Counted from the stretch's first letter, positions 1 to 6,998 are shown. The stretch is DNA of 18,929 nucleotides from Butyrivibrio sp. UBA3740 (GCA_002372465.1 DFGW01000194.1:272-19200); one strand, 5' to 3'. The notes: generated by a model from the sequence alone, not told the origin. Made by a program: numbers and translations.

Positions 1-66
1 TAGCTCAGTTGGTAGAGCACCTGACTCTTAATCAGGTTGTCCAGGGTTCGAGACCCTGGCGGTGCA
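1..66 (+). tRNA. tRNA-Lys (anticodon CTT), 5' end cut by the window
   Basis: The sequence starts at tRNA position 8, so the first seven acceptor bases lie outside the window. The D arm, the anticodon stem (20-24 with 32-36), its loop 25-31 with anticodon CTT at 27-29, the T arm, the 3' acceptor strand 59-65 and discriminator A66 are all present. CTT reads the lysine codon AAG. The next bases are CGC, so the CCA end is not encoded and must be added after transcription. Confidence 0.96.
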
Positions 67-71
67 CGCCG

Positions 72-119
72 AGTACTGTTTTCGCAGGTATAGTCCTGTG
101 GGGATGGTACTTTCTTTTT
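72..119 (+). terminator. Likely terminator of tRNA-Lys
   Basis: An outer stem pairs AGTAC (72-76) with GTACT (107-111). Inside it a second hairpin pairs CGCAGG (83-88) with CCTGTG (95-100), including one G-U pair. The outer stem runs straight into a T-rich stretch at 111-119. The position directly behind the tRNA fits a Rho-independent terminator, but the internal loop makes the stem weak. Confidence 0.5.
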
Positions 120-139
120 GCGCGTAAAATGAGCCATGC

Positions 140-203
140 AGATATAAAAATGAGGTGTCAGATGGGAGCTTGCTCACATTCTGATACCTCTATTTTTATA
201 TCT
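140..203. repeat. 64-nt near-perfect hairpin
   Basis: Bases 140-161 pair with 181-203, leaving one bulged T at 191 and one G-U pair (157 with 185). The fold continues inward through 162-169 against 172-179, with one G-A mismatch (165/176) and a short CTTG tip. Both outer arms are A/T rich (runs of five A and five T), so the sequence could end transcription on either strand, between the tRNA-Lys and suf genes that face each other. The T runs lie inside the stem rather than behind it, so it is not a textbook terminator. Confidence 0.7.
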
Positions 204-227
204 ATACGGCGAATGCCGCGACAACGA

Positions 228-247
228 GAAATTCACTTGTGAATTTC
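228..247. repeat. 20-nt palindrome
   Basis: GAAATTCACTTGTGAATTTC is a 9-bp perfect inverted repeat around a TT centre. It lies between the large hairpin and the direct repeats, downstream of sufU. No T tract follows on the minus strand, so it is either a protein binding site or an RNA hairpin that stabilises the 3' end of the suf mRNA. Confidence 0.6.
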
Positions 248-249
248 GA

Positions 250-320
250 GTCTGTCGGCATGGTTCACTTTACACGCAAATCTCAAGTCTGTCGGCATGG
301 TTCCCTGTCTGTCGGCATGG
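250..320. repeat. Three direct copies of GTCTGTCGGCATGG
   Basis: Identical 14-mers occupy 250-263, 287-300 and 307-320. The first two extend to GTCTGTCGGCATGGTTC, while the third reads GGCTC at that end. The start-to-start distances are 37 and 20 bp, so spacing is uneven. The array lies 22 bp beyond the sufU stop codon, at the end of the minus-strand operon. Confidence 0.75.
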
Positions 321-341
321 CTCATTGTCTCTCGCCCTGCC

Positions 342-776
342 TTACTCGCCCTCGCCCTCAAGCATCTGCTGCATTGTTTTCCAGCCAAGCACAGCACATT
401 TTACTCTGGCGGGCATATGAGCCACATCCTGAAGAGCAGCAGCTTCATCCAGCGCCTCTATGCTCTCCTCATCAGTGATCTCACCCTTTATCATTCCCAT
501 GAAGGTCCCGGCAAGCTTAATTGCCTCGTCCTTCTTCTTGCCAATGATCTGATCCACCATCATATCTACAGAAGCCTGTGAAATAGCGCAGCCTGATCCC
601 TCATAGCCGCCATCAGTGATCACATCACCATCAAGCTTAAGGCTAAGGGTTATGTCATCTCCGCAGCTGGGATTAACTCCGCGAAGTACAATGTCCGGAT
701 TCTCAATGGTCTTTTTGTGTACAGGATGCAGATTGTGTTCATTAACGATCTCACGATATAACTGCTTAAGCTCCAT
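342..776 (-). CDS. sufU: SufU-type Fe-S assembly protein (sulfurtransferase/scaffold)
   Basis: This cytosolic protein of 144 residues takes persulfide sulfur from SufS and passes it to the SufBCD scaffold. The zinc/sulfur ligands are visible: Cys38 and Asp40 in NPSCGDD, Cys63 in GSGCAIS and Cys127 in RVKCAVLGW. The spacing between the second and third cysteines is longer than in IscU, which is the mark of SufU. It is the last gene of the suf operon. Its ATG lies inside the end of sufS (11-nt overlap), with a GGGAGG ribosome binding site 9 nt upstream within sufS, which suggests translational coupling. The C terminus is a short run of Glu and Gly. Confidence 0.93.
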   Translation of the reverse strand: MELKQLYREIVNEHNLHPVHKKTIENPDIVLRGVNPSCGDDITLSLKLDGDVITDGGYEGSGCAISQASVDMMVDQIIGKKKDEAIKLAGTFMGMIKGEITDEESIEALDEAAALQDVAHMPARVKCAVLGWKTMQQMLEGEGE

Positions 777-1986
777 AGCCCATGACCTCCCTTACCTTTG
801 AAAGCTTCTCCAAAAAGATCTTAACCTCTTCCTCGGTGTTATAGAAATAAACGCTGGCTCTTGCCGTTGAGCCTGCTCCAATAAACTGCATAAGGGGCTG
901 CGCACAGTGATGTCCCGCCCTTACGCATACCTTATCATCATTAAGAACAGAAGACAGATCGTGGGGATGAACTCCATCCATGGTAAATGTCACGATTCCG
1001 CAGTGCTTTGTAGGATCCTCTGATCCGTATACCTTAATGTATGGCATCTTTTTAAGGCCATCCATTATGAGCTTTGTAAGCTTCTGCTCCTGAGCTTCGA
1101 TTGCTTCAAAACCAACCTTCTGAATATATCTTATAGCTTCTGCAAGGCCCACAGCATCTCCCGCATTTACGGTTCCTGCTTCAAACTTGTGGGGAAGCTC
1201 AGCGTATGTGGCATCTTCCCTTGTGACATACTCGATCATCTCTCCACCGGTTAAGAAAGGATCCATCTTATTCAGGATAGCTCTTTTACCGTAAAGAACA
1301 CCGATGCCCATTGGCGCCATCATCTTATGGCCTGAAAAAGCAAAGAAATCACAGTCTAAATCCTTTACATCAACTGCCATGTGAGGCGTGGACTGTGCTC
1401 CGTCCACAACTACGATAGCGCCCTTCGAGTGGGCATAGGCTGCAATCTCCTTGACGGGATTTGTAACGCCAAAAACGTTGGATACATGACCTATTGCCAC
1501 GATTTTGGTCTTGTCTGTGATCTTAGCTGTGTACTCTTCCTTGGTGATAGTGCCGTCCATGGTTGGCTCAAGGTAGATGAGCTTTGCGCCCTTCTTTCTG
1601 GCCACCATCTGCCAGGGAAGCATATTGCTGTGGTGCTCCATGACAGTGATAACAATCTCATCTCCGGACTCCACATTTGCCATTCCATAGCTGTATGCCA
1701 CCAGGTTAATGGACTCAGTGGTATTTCTGGTAAAGATTATCTCCTCGGTTGATACGCCGCCGATAAAGTCCGCAACGGTCTTTCTGGCGCCCTCATACCT
1801 TTCTGTTGCCTCCATGCTCCAGTCGTAAAGACCTCTCAAAGGATTGGCATTAACAGTCCTGTAAAAGTCAGATACTGCATCCAAAACCTGCTTTGGTCTC
1901 TGGGACGTAGCTGCGTTATCAAAATATACATACTCGCCGGAATCAAATATTTCGAAGTCCTTGCGATACTCACTAAGTGAACTCAT
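766..1986 (-). CDS. sufS: SufS cysteine desulfurase (group II)
   Basis: A PLP-dependent enzyme that removes sulfur from L-cysteine, giving alanine and an enzyme-bound persulfide. The 406 residues match the usual family length. Visible motifs are the EHHSN segment at 117-121, the PLP-contacting Asp195 in VVDGAQ, the Schiff-base Lys221 in FSGHKMM and the catalytic Cys361 in RAGHHCAQP. The short active-site loop around the cysteine fits the SufS group rather than IscS. An AGGAGA ribosome binding site precedes the ATG, and 18 nt separate it from the sufD stop. The end of the gene contains the ribosome binding site and start codon of sufU. Confidence 0.96.
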   Translation of the reverse strand: MSSLSEYRKDFEIFDSGEYVYFDNAATSQRPKQVLDAVSDFYRTVNANPLRGLYDWSMEATERYEGARKTVADFIGGVSTEEIIFTRNTTESINLVAYSYGMANVESGDEIVITVMEHHSNMLPWQMVARKKGAKLIYLEPTMDGTITKEEYTAKITDKTKIVAIGHVSNVFGVTNPVKEIAAYAHSKGAIVVVDGAQSTPHMAVDVKDLDCDFFAFSGHKMMAPMGIGVLYGKRAILNKMDPFLTGGEMIEYVTREDATYAELPHKFEAGTVNAGDAVGLAEAIRYIQKVGFEAIEAQEQKLTKLIMDGLKKMPYIKVYGSEDPTKHCGIVTFTMDGVHPHDLSSVLNDDKVCVRAGHHCAQPLMQFIGAGSTARASVYFYNTEEEVKIFLEKLSKVREVMGYGA

Positions 1987-2004
1987 TATTTCTCCTAATA
2001 CTAA

Positions 2005-3174
2005 TCAAACAATATTCTGGATGTAATACTGGATCTTCTGCATGATCTCGGGATCCGGTATCATCCTGGCAACGCTCTCAAGTCTTGCCTTGATCATGAT
2101 CCTCTTGGCCTCGTCCTCTTCAATTCCACGACTCTGCATGTAGAAAAGAAGGTCCTCTCCAAGCTGTCCGATGGTAGCACCATGTCTACCCTCAACGTCC
2201 TCTTCCTGACACAGGATTACAGGCATGGTCTTGTTGATCACATCATCAGATAAAAGAAGCGCATCCTCCTGCTCATCGCCTACAGAGCCTGAGCTTCCGT
2301 TCTTGAAATCGATGGTTCCCCTGAAGGACTTTTCTCCTGTTCCCATAAGGACGCCCTTAAACTGCATGGAGCTTTCTGTCTTCTTGCCCCTCTGGTCTGC
2401 CACATAGTTCATATCCAGCTTGTGGTCATCCCTGCAAAGGTAGCCCATATTGCTGTTAAATACTGCCTCTTTCTCTGAAAGAGTTACATAGGCGCTGCTC
2501 CAGACTTTGCTTCCGCCAAGCTCTAAAGTTACAAGATCAATCTTTCCACCCTTAAAGCATGCTCCGCCTATATCATCAAAATGAATAAATCCGTTTCCAA
2601 GGGTCTGGGTCTTAACAAGGGTGATCTTAGCGCCATCTTCAGCCAGGAGCCTGGTGCTTACGCCCTGGAAGCCTGAAGCCTCCTTGTCAGAGGTATATGC
2701 CATGATAACGGTAACTTCTGAATCTTTCCTGGCATGGATGACCTGGGATGAAAGGCTTCCCTTTCCATCTTCTAAGTCATGGCGGATAACGATCGGCTTA
2801 TCTGCCTTAACGCCCTCATCCACTGTGTAAACATCTGCTGTAACGCCCATGCTTATCATGAAGTTATCTATATCTGCACCCATTCCGGTCCTTATGGCCT
2901 GGGATGCATCCCTTGCAGAAGTATCTCCGTTTGGAAGAACCGTTTCTTCTTTAATACAAAGGATCCTGTCCCTGTTTTCCAAAAAGAGCTTTCCGGCTTC
3001 CTCAAAGGATATTCCTTCCTTAACAGTTACTCCCGCCGGTATTTCTTTTGCCTTGGGACAATTAACTGTCTCTATATTTAAATCACTTACCTGAAGGGTG
3101 CTGTCGTTAACATGTAGGAAGTTATATGTAAGTACCGGCAGTACATTGACCTTCATATTAATATCTTTGCTCAT
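2005..3174 (-). CDS. sufD: SufD, Fe-S scaffold complex subunit
   Basis: SufD pairs with SufB and the ATPase SufC to form the cytosolic scaffold where Fe-S clusters are built. The 389-residue protein has the beta-helix style core (roughly 110-320) and a conserved C-terminal block with EGRHGATIG (328-336). His331 matches the histidine implicated in cluster assembly at the SufB-SufD interface. It ends with the helical segment shared with SufB (LLFYMQSRGIEEDEA). The start is supported by a GAGGAA ribosome binding site 7 nt upstream; a second Met at residue 7 is possible but less well placed. The gene sits 15 nt after sufB. Confidence 0.93.
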   Translation of the reverse strand: MSKDINMKVNVLPVLTYNFLHVNDSTLQVSDLNIETVNCPKAKEIPAGVTVKEGISFEEAGKLFLENRDRILCIKEETVLPNGDTSARDASQAIRTGMGADIDNFMISMGVTADVYTVDEGVKADKPIVIRHDLEDGKGSLSSQVIHARKDSEVTVIMAYTSDKEASGFQGVSTRLLAEDGAKITLVKTQTLGNGFIHFDDIGGACFKGGKIDLVTLELGGSKVWSSAYVTLSEKEAVFNSNMGYLCRDDHKLDMNYVADQRGKKTESSMQFKGVLMGTGEKSFRGTIDFKNGSSGSVGDEQEDALLLSDDVINKTMPVILCQEEDVEGRHGATIGQLGEDLLFYMQSRGIEEDEAKRIMIKARLESVARMIPDPEIMQKIQYYIQNIV

Positions 3175-3189
3175 CTATATTTCCTCTTA

Positions 3190-4602
3190 TCAGCCGTTTC
3201 CGCTCATCTCAAGCTTAATGAGATTGTTCATCTCAACCGCATATTCCAGTGGAAGTTCTTTCGATACAGGGTTTGCAAAGCCACTGACTATCATGGCCTT
3301 TGCATCCTCTTCACTGATGCCCCTGGACATGAGGTAGAAAATGGCATCATCACTGATCCTTCCGATCTTGGCTTCGTGTCCCACATCTGCGTCGTTGGTA
3401 CGGATGTCCATTCCCGGGATTGTATCTGCTCTTGAGATACTGTCCAGCATAAGGGAATCGCAGGACACTGATGCCTTGGCCTTCTTGGCTGAATTCTGGA
3501 TTATTACACTACTTCTGTAGGTACCGATACCACCGTCCTTGGAAATGGACTTGGTGTTGATAACAGAAGATGTTCTCTCGCCCTGGTGAACTACCTTTGC
3601 TCCGGTATCAAGATTCTGACCCTTTCCGGCAAAGGTGATTCCGGTAAATTCCATCTTGGAGCCTGCGCCCTTAAGGATGGTCATAGGATACAGGTATGAT
3701 GTGTGGGAACCAAAGGATCCTGATACCCACTCCATGATTCCGTTCTCCTCGACAATGGCTCTCTTGGTGTTGAGGTTATACATATTCTTGGACCAGTTCT
3801 CAATGGTTGAATATCTGAGTCTGGCATTCTTTGCAACATAAAGCTCAACGCAGCCGGCGTGAAGGTTGGCAACGTTGTACTTAGGTGCAGAGCATCCTTC
3901 TATGAAGTGAAGATCTGCTCCTTCATCTACTATAATAAGGGTGTGCTCAAACTGTCCTGCTCCGGCAGCGTTTAATCTGAAGTAAGACTGGAGAGGAATC
4001 TCCACCTTAACTCCCTTTGGAACATACACAAAGGATCCGCCTGACCATACAGCGCCGTGAAGAGCTGCAAACTTGTGGTCTGTGGGAGGTACAAGCTTCA
4101 TGAAGTGAGACTTTATCATGTCTGCATACTCACTCCTTAAAGCACTCTCAAGGTCTGTGTAAACAACGCCCTGTGCTGCTACCTCATCCTTAACATTGTG
4201 ATAAACCAGTTCTGAATCATACTGCGCACCTACTCCCGCCAGAGATTCTCTCTCCGCCTGTGGGATTCCAAGTCTTTCGAAGGTGTTCTTGATGTCCTCC
4301 GGAACGTCCTCCCATTTTCCCTTCATATCAGACTTATGTCTTACATAGGAAGAGATCTTGTCCATATCAAGGCCTTCAATACTTGGGCCCCAGTCCGGAA
4401 CTTTTATCTTATTGTAGAGATCAAGGCACTCTAATCTGAAGTCCCTCATCCATTCGGGGTCATTCTTCTCCTCGGAGACCTTAAGAACAGTCTCTTTAGT
4501 GAGACCCTCCGCCATACGGTAGAAGTCCTTCTCGCTTTCTACATCCTTAAAATCATATAAGCTGCGATCTATATCCGCTACAGCCTGCTTGTTATCTGAC
4601 AT
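3190..4602 (-). CDS. sufB: SufB, Fe-S scaffold subunit
   Basis: The central scaffold protein of the SufBCD complex, which receives sulfur and iron and holds the nascent cluster. The 470 residues are the normal SufB length. The diagnostic C-terminal region is intact: Cys381 in SVSCDSLML and Glu410 in DVGHEAKIG correspond to the cluster-assembly Cys and Glu of the E. coli protein. Cys237 in EGCSAPKY matches the proposed sulfur entry cysteine. The start codon lies 2 nt after the sufC stop, and its AGAGGA ribosome binding site is inside the sufC end, so translation is probably coupled. Confidence 0.97.
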   Translation of the reverse strand: MSDNKQAVADIDRSLYDFKDVESEKDFYRMAEGLTKETVLKVSEEKNDPEWMRDFRLECLDLYNKIKVPDWGPSIEGLDMDKISSYVRHKSDMKGKWEDVPEDIKNTFERLGIPQAERESLAGVGAQYDSELVYHNVKDEVAAQGVVYTDLESALRSEYADMIKSHFMKLVPPTDHKFAALHGAVWSGGSFVYVPKGVKVEIPLQSYFRLNAAGAGQFEHTLIIVDEGADLHFIEGCSAPKYNVANLHAGCVELYVAKNARLRYSTIENWSKNMYNLNTKRAIVEENGIMEWVSGSFGSHTSYLYPMTILKGAGSKMEFTGITFAGKGQNLDTGAKVVHQGERTSSVINTKSISKDGGIGTYRSSVIIQNSAKKAKASVSCDSLMLDSISRADTIPGMDIRTNDADVGHEAKIGRISDDAIFYLMSRGISEEDAKAMIVSGFANPVSKELPLEYAVEMNNLIKLEMSGNG

Positions 4603-4604
4603 TA

Positions 4605-5360
4605 TTAATCCTCTTTAATAAACTTCTCGAAACCATTTGCGTTGATCTCATCAACAAGGGTTCCGTCACCTGTGTGCACAATCTTTCCCTTTACAAGGAC
4701 GTGAGTATAGTCAACGTGAAGAGACTCTAAGATCTTGGTGCTGTGTGTAATAATAAGAAGGGCTCCGTCCTTTTTCTTCTGGTACTCCTGAATGCCCTTG
4801 GATACTGTACGAACAGCATCTACATCAAGACCTGAGTCTGTCTCATCAAGGATAGCAAACTTGGGATTCAGCATAAGGAGCTGAAGGATCTCTGCCTTTT
4901 TCTTCTCACCGCCGGAAAAACCGACGTTAAGGTCTCTGTCTGCATAGGACTCGTCCATGGAAAGGATCTCCATGGCAGCCTTTAAGGACTTCTGGAAAGC
5001 AAGAAGCTTAACAGGAGCTCCTGTCTGTGCATGATATGCATTTCTTATAAAGCTTCCCAGAGAAATACCGGGAACCTCATATGGGTTCTGGAAGGATAAG
5101 AACATTCCTGCCTTGGCTCTCTTATCTGTGGAGATGTCTGTAATGTCCTCTCCCTCAAAAAGAATTTTTCCCTCTGTTACGCAGTAGTGAGGGTTACCCA
5201 TTAAAGTAAATCCAAGGGTAGACTTACCTGCTCCGTTCGGTCCCATGAGAACATGGGTCTCGCCGGGCTTTATATCAAGATTGATATTATGAAGAATAGG
5301 TAATTCATTATCAATTGAAACTGATAGATCTTTTACCTGTAATAACTGGTTTTCTGACAT
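4605..5360 (-). CDS. sufC: SufC, ABC-type ATPase of Fe-S assembly
   Basis: A soluble ABC ATPase that drives conformational change in SufBCD. In order, the 251 residues show Walker A GPNGAGKST (40-48), the Q-loop Gln91, signature FSGGE (148-152), Walker B ending in LDE (171-173) and the switch His206 in ITHS. There are no membrane segments, as expected. It is the first gene of the operon, preceded by an AAAGGAAG ribosome binding site. The upstream region is shared with the divergent tRNA-Gly gene. The order C-B-D-S-U differs from the Bacillus order (C-D-S-U-B) and is common in Clostridia. No SufR, IscR or other regulator gene is adjacent. Confidence 0.97.
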   Translation of the reverse strand: MSENQLLQVKDLSVSIDNELPILHNINLDIKPGETHVLMGPNGAGKSTLGFTLMGNPHYCVTEGKILFEGEDITDISTDKRAKAGMFLSFQNPYEVPGISLGSFIRNAYHAQTGAPVKLLAFQKSLKAAMEILSMDESYADRDLNVGFSGGEKKKAEILQLLMLNPKFAILDETDSGLDVDAVRTVSKGIQEYQKKKDGALLIITHSTKILESLHVDYTHVLVKGKIVHTGDGTLVDEINANGFEKFIKED

Positions 5361-5402
5361 TTTTACTTCCTTTCTAATGCTTCATTCCGACAGTCATCAC
5401 AA

Positions 5403-5411
5403 AGTTTACCA
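5403..5411 (-). promoter_or_regulatory. Possible extended -10 promoter of the suf operon
   Basis: Read on the minus strand, TGG followed by TAAACT (5408 to 5403) forms an extended -10 element about 43 nt before the sufC ATG. No convincing -35 box is present at the right distance. The site lies next to the divergent tRNA-Gly promoter, so the two polymerase footprints would overlap. Confidence 0.4.
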
Positions 5412-5420
5412 CAAAACCTC

Positions 5421-5449
5421 TTGACATTCCATAAGAAGTTCAGTAAAAT
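5421..5449 (+). promoter_or_regulatory. Sigma-A promoter of tRNA-Gly
   Basis: A consensus TTGACA (5421-5426) and TAAAAT (5444-5449) are separated by exactly 17 bp. The tRNA begins 19 nt after the -10 box, leaving a short leader of about 12 nt. This is the clearest promoter in the window. Confidence 0.85.
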
Positions 5450-5468
5450 ACTTTCTTGTCAGCACCAC

Positions 5469-5539
5469 GCGGGTGTAGTTCAATGGTAGAACACCAGCCT
5501 TCCAAGCTGGATACGTGGGTTCGATTCCCATCACCCGCT
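5469..5539 (+). tRNA. tRNA-Gly (anticodon TCC)
   Basis: A complete 71-nt tRNA. The acceptor strands GCGGGTG (5469-5475) and CACCCGC (5532-5538) pair, and discriminator T5539 is usual for glycine. The anticodon stem is 5494-5498 with 5506-5510, and the loop holds TCC at 5501-5503, which reads GGA. CCA is not encoded. A run of seven T (5550-5556) follows without a clear hairpin, so termination may be incomplete and read-through into the downstream metal operon is possible. Confidence 0.97.
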
Positions 5540-5566
5540 TAAATGCTTATTTTTTTGCCGTTTTTC

Positions 5567-5589
5567 CAAATGCAAATGGTTTGCATTTG
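5567..5589. promoter_or_regulatory. Probable Fur-family operator (10-3-10 inverted repeat)
   Basis: CAAATGCAAA (5567-5576) and TTTGCATTTG (5580-5589) are perfect inverted arms around a TGG centre. The size matches the footprint of a Fur-family dimer, and the site lies 21 nt before the exporter ATG in an operon that encodes a Fur-family protein. The motif is not the classical Fur box (GATAATGATAATCATTATC) nor the Bacillus PerR or Zur box. Assigning it to the adjacent regulator is inference. Confidence 0.7.
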
Positions 5590-5610
5590 CAATTATGAAA
5601 GGAGACCCAC

Positions 5611-6513
5611 ATGGAACTTATCTTAGACATCGTACTTGACGCTGTTATCGACTCAGTTAAGATCCTTCCATTTCTTTTTATAACCTACCTCATTATGGAA
5701 TATCTTGAGAACAAGACACAGGATTACACAGCTGCGATCGTCCAGAAGACCGAGCACTTCGGGCCTCTTCTTGGCGGTATATTCGGCATTGTTCCCCAGT
5801 GTGGTTTTTCTGCTGCAGCATCAAACCTCTACGCAGGAAGAGTCATCACTTTAGGAACCCTTATAGCCATATACCTTTCAACTTCTGATGAAATGATACC
5901 ACTTCTTATATCAGAACACTTCCCAATCGGGACTATGATAAAAATTCTCATCATCAAGGCAGTCATCGGTATCATCGCGGGATTCATTATTGATTTCGTT
6001 GTGCACATCCATCACAGAGCCCACAACAGAGCTGATGAAGATCCTGTAAGGATCAGTGAGCTCTGTGAAAAGGAGCACTGCCACTGCGACGACGATGATG
6101 ATGATCACCACGGCTTTATGGGCATCGCCAAGTCGGCTTTGGTCCACACCATCCACATCTTCCTCTTCGTTTTGGTACTTACACTTATCCTGAACGCAGT
6201 GATCGAGCTGATCGGAGAAGACAGACTTTCAGCCCTTCTTAAGACCAACCCGATTGTAAGCCACATCCTTGCAGGCCTTATCGGACTTATTCCAAACTGC
6301 GCTCCTTCAGTTATCATCACTGAGCTCTACCTCGACCAGATGATAACCCTTGGCACCATGATGTCAGGTCTTTTGGTCGGCGCAGGAATCGGACTTTTAG
6401 TACTGTTCCGCGTAAATCCTGAGAGGAAGGTCAACATTAACACTGCAATCCTTTTGTTTGCCATCGGTACAATTTCCGGCCTAATGATTGACTTATTTGG
6501 AATAACCATCTGA
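5611..6513 (+). CDS. Putative heavy-metal exporter, ArsP_2-like membrane permease
   Basis: A 300-residue polytopic membrane protein of the group annotated as putative 10-TM heavy-metal exporter, arsenic efflux protein or putative manganese transporter. It has two related halves: residues 53-92, with VPQCG and the ITLGT motif, resemble 222-260, with IPNCA and ITLGT. This points to an internal duplication with a P-x-C motif in each half. The linker between the halves (132-168) is rich in His, Cys and Asp: HIHHRAH at 132-138, then EHCHC followed by six Asp and two His. This is a plausible metal-binding loop. AAAGGAGA precedes the ATG. The Fur-family gene lies 20 nt downstream, which favours a divalent metal (Zn, Mn or Fe) over arsenic. 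The true substrate cannot be read from the sequence. Confidence 0.8.
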   Translation: MELILDIVLDAVIDSVKILPFLFITYLIMEYLENKTQDYTAAIVQKTEHFGPLLGGIFGIVPQCGFSAAASNLYAGRVITLGTLIAIYLSTSDEMIPLLISEHFPIGTMIKILIIKAVIGIIAGFIIDFVVHIHHRAHNRADEDPVRISELCEKEHCHCDDDDDDHHGFMGIAKSALVHTIHIFLFVLVLTLILNAVIELIGEDRLSALLKTNPIVSHILAGLIGLIPNCAPSVIITELYLDQMITLGTMMSGLLVGAGIGLLVLFRVNPERKVNINTAILLFAIGTISGLMIDLFGITI

Positions 6514-6533
6514 TCTGTTTTTGAGGAAAAGAA

Positions 6534-6998
6534 ATGAGTAACAAGATTCACGCCTGTTCATTTGATGAAGTAATAGAAAAAAACTGGCCCCAGGGAGTTA
6601 AGAAGACCCGGCAGAGAGTTGATGTCTACAGGGTTTTGTATGAGGCAAGGACTCCCCTTTCAGCTGCAGAGATCTATTCTGCACTAAGCAGCAACTCGGC
6701 AAAAGAAACCTATGCCTTTTCCACGGTATACAGAAATCTCTTAGCCTTTGAAAAGGCCGGTATAGTAGTAAAAAACGTTCTCTCCACAGAGGACAACGCC
6801 CTTTATGAACTAAAGCAGGGAACTCACAAGCATTACGCCGTGTGCCTTATGTGCCACACAAAGATTCCCATCAAGACCTGTCCTCTCCACGAGATCTCCC
6901 ACGACCTGGTAAAAGCTCTTCCGGACTTTGAAGTCACAGGACATCAGCTGGAGATTTACGGTTACTGCAAAGAATGTAAGAAGACCCTTTCGCATTAA
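6534..6998 (+). CDS. Fur-family metal-responsive transcriptional repressor
   Basis: A DNA-binding dimeric regulator of 154 residues. The N-terminal winged helix (about 20-85) carries the family signature AFSTVYRNLL (61-70). The C-terminal dimerisation domain has two CxxC pairs, Cys104/Cys107 and Cys145/Cys148, that would bind structural zinc. Candidate sensing residues include His98, His100, Cys116, His119, Glu120 and His137. The stretch KTCPLHE carries an added Cys-His pair not found in textbook Fur or PerR. The protein probably represses its own operon through the inverted repeat ahead of the exporter. Whether it senses Zn, Mn, Fe or peroxide cannot be decided here. The gene ends in a strong terminator whose loop contains the stop codon. 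Confidence 0.92.
   Translation: MSNKIHACSFDEVIEKNWPQGVKKTRQRVDVYRVLYEARTPLSAAEIYSALSSNSAKETYAFSTVYRNLLAFEKAGIVVKNVLSTEDNALYELKQGTHKHYAVCLMCHTKIPIKTCPLHEISHDLVKALPDFEVTGHQLEIYGYCKECKKTLSH

Larger units (their letters stand above)
128..326. repeat. Non-coding repeat region bounded by an inverted 12-mer
   Basis: AATGAGCCATGC at 128-139 is the exact reverse complement of GCATGGCTCATT at 315-326, so a 12-bp inverted repeat brackets about 200 bp of non-coding DNA. The core GCATGG also belongs to each of the three direct repeats inside the region. I see no coding region here: no open frame looks like a protein. No target-site duplication is visible at the edges. It could be a small degenerate mobile element, a cluster of binding sites or the structured 3' end of the suf transcript. 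Confidence 0.5.

Noticed and set aside
9-242. 77-codon open frame starting in tRNA-Lys
   Set aside because: It begins inside the tRNA and runs through hairpin DNA; there is no ribosome binding site and the product is not protein-like.
250-320. CRISPR array
   Set aside because: The three repeats are only 14 nt with gaps of 23 and 6 nt, far from CRISPR repeat and spacer sizes, and no cas genes are present.
239-581. Short plus-strand open frames opposite the sufU end and in the repeat region
   Set aside because: They overlap each other and sufU, carry the repeat sequences, and show no start signal or domain.
1381-1752. 123-codon plus-strand open frame opposite sufS
   Set aside because: Antisense to an intact cysteine desulfurase gene with all catalytic motifs; no start signal.
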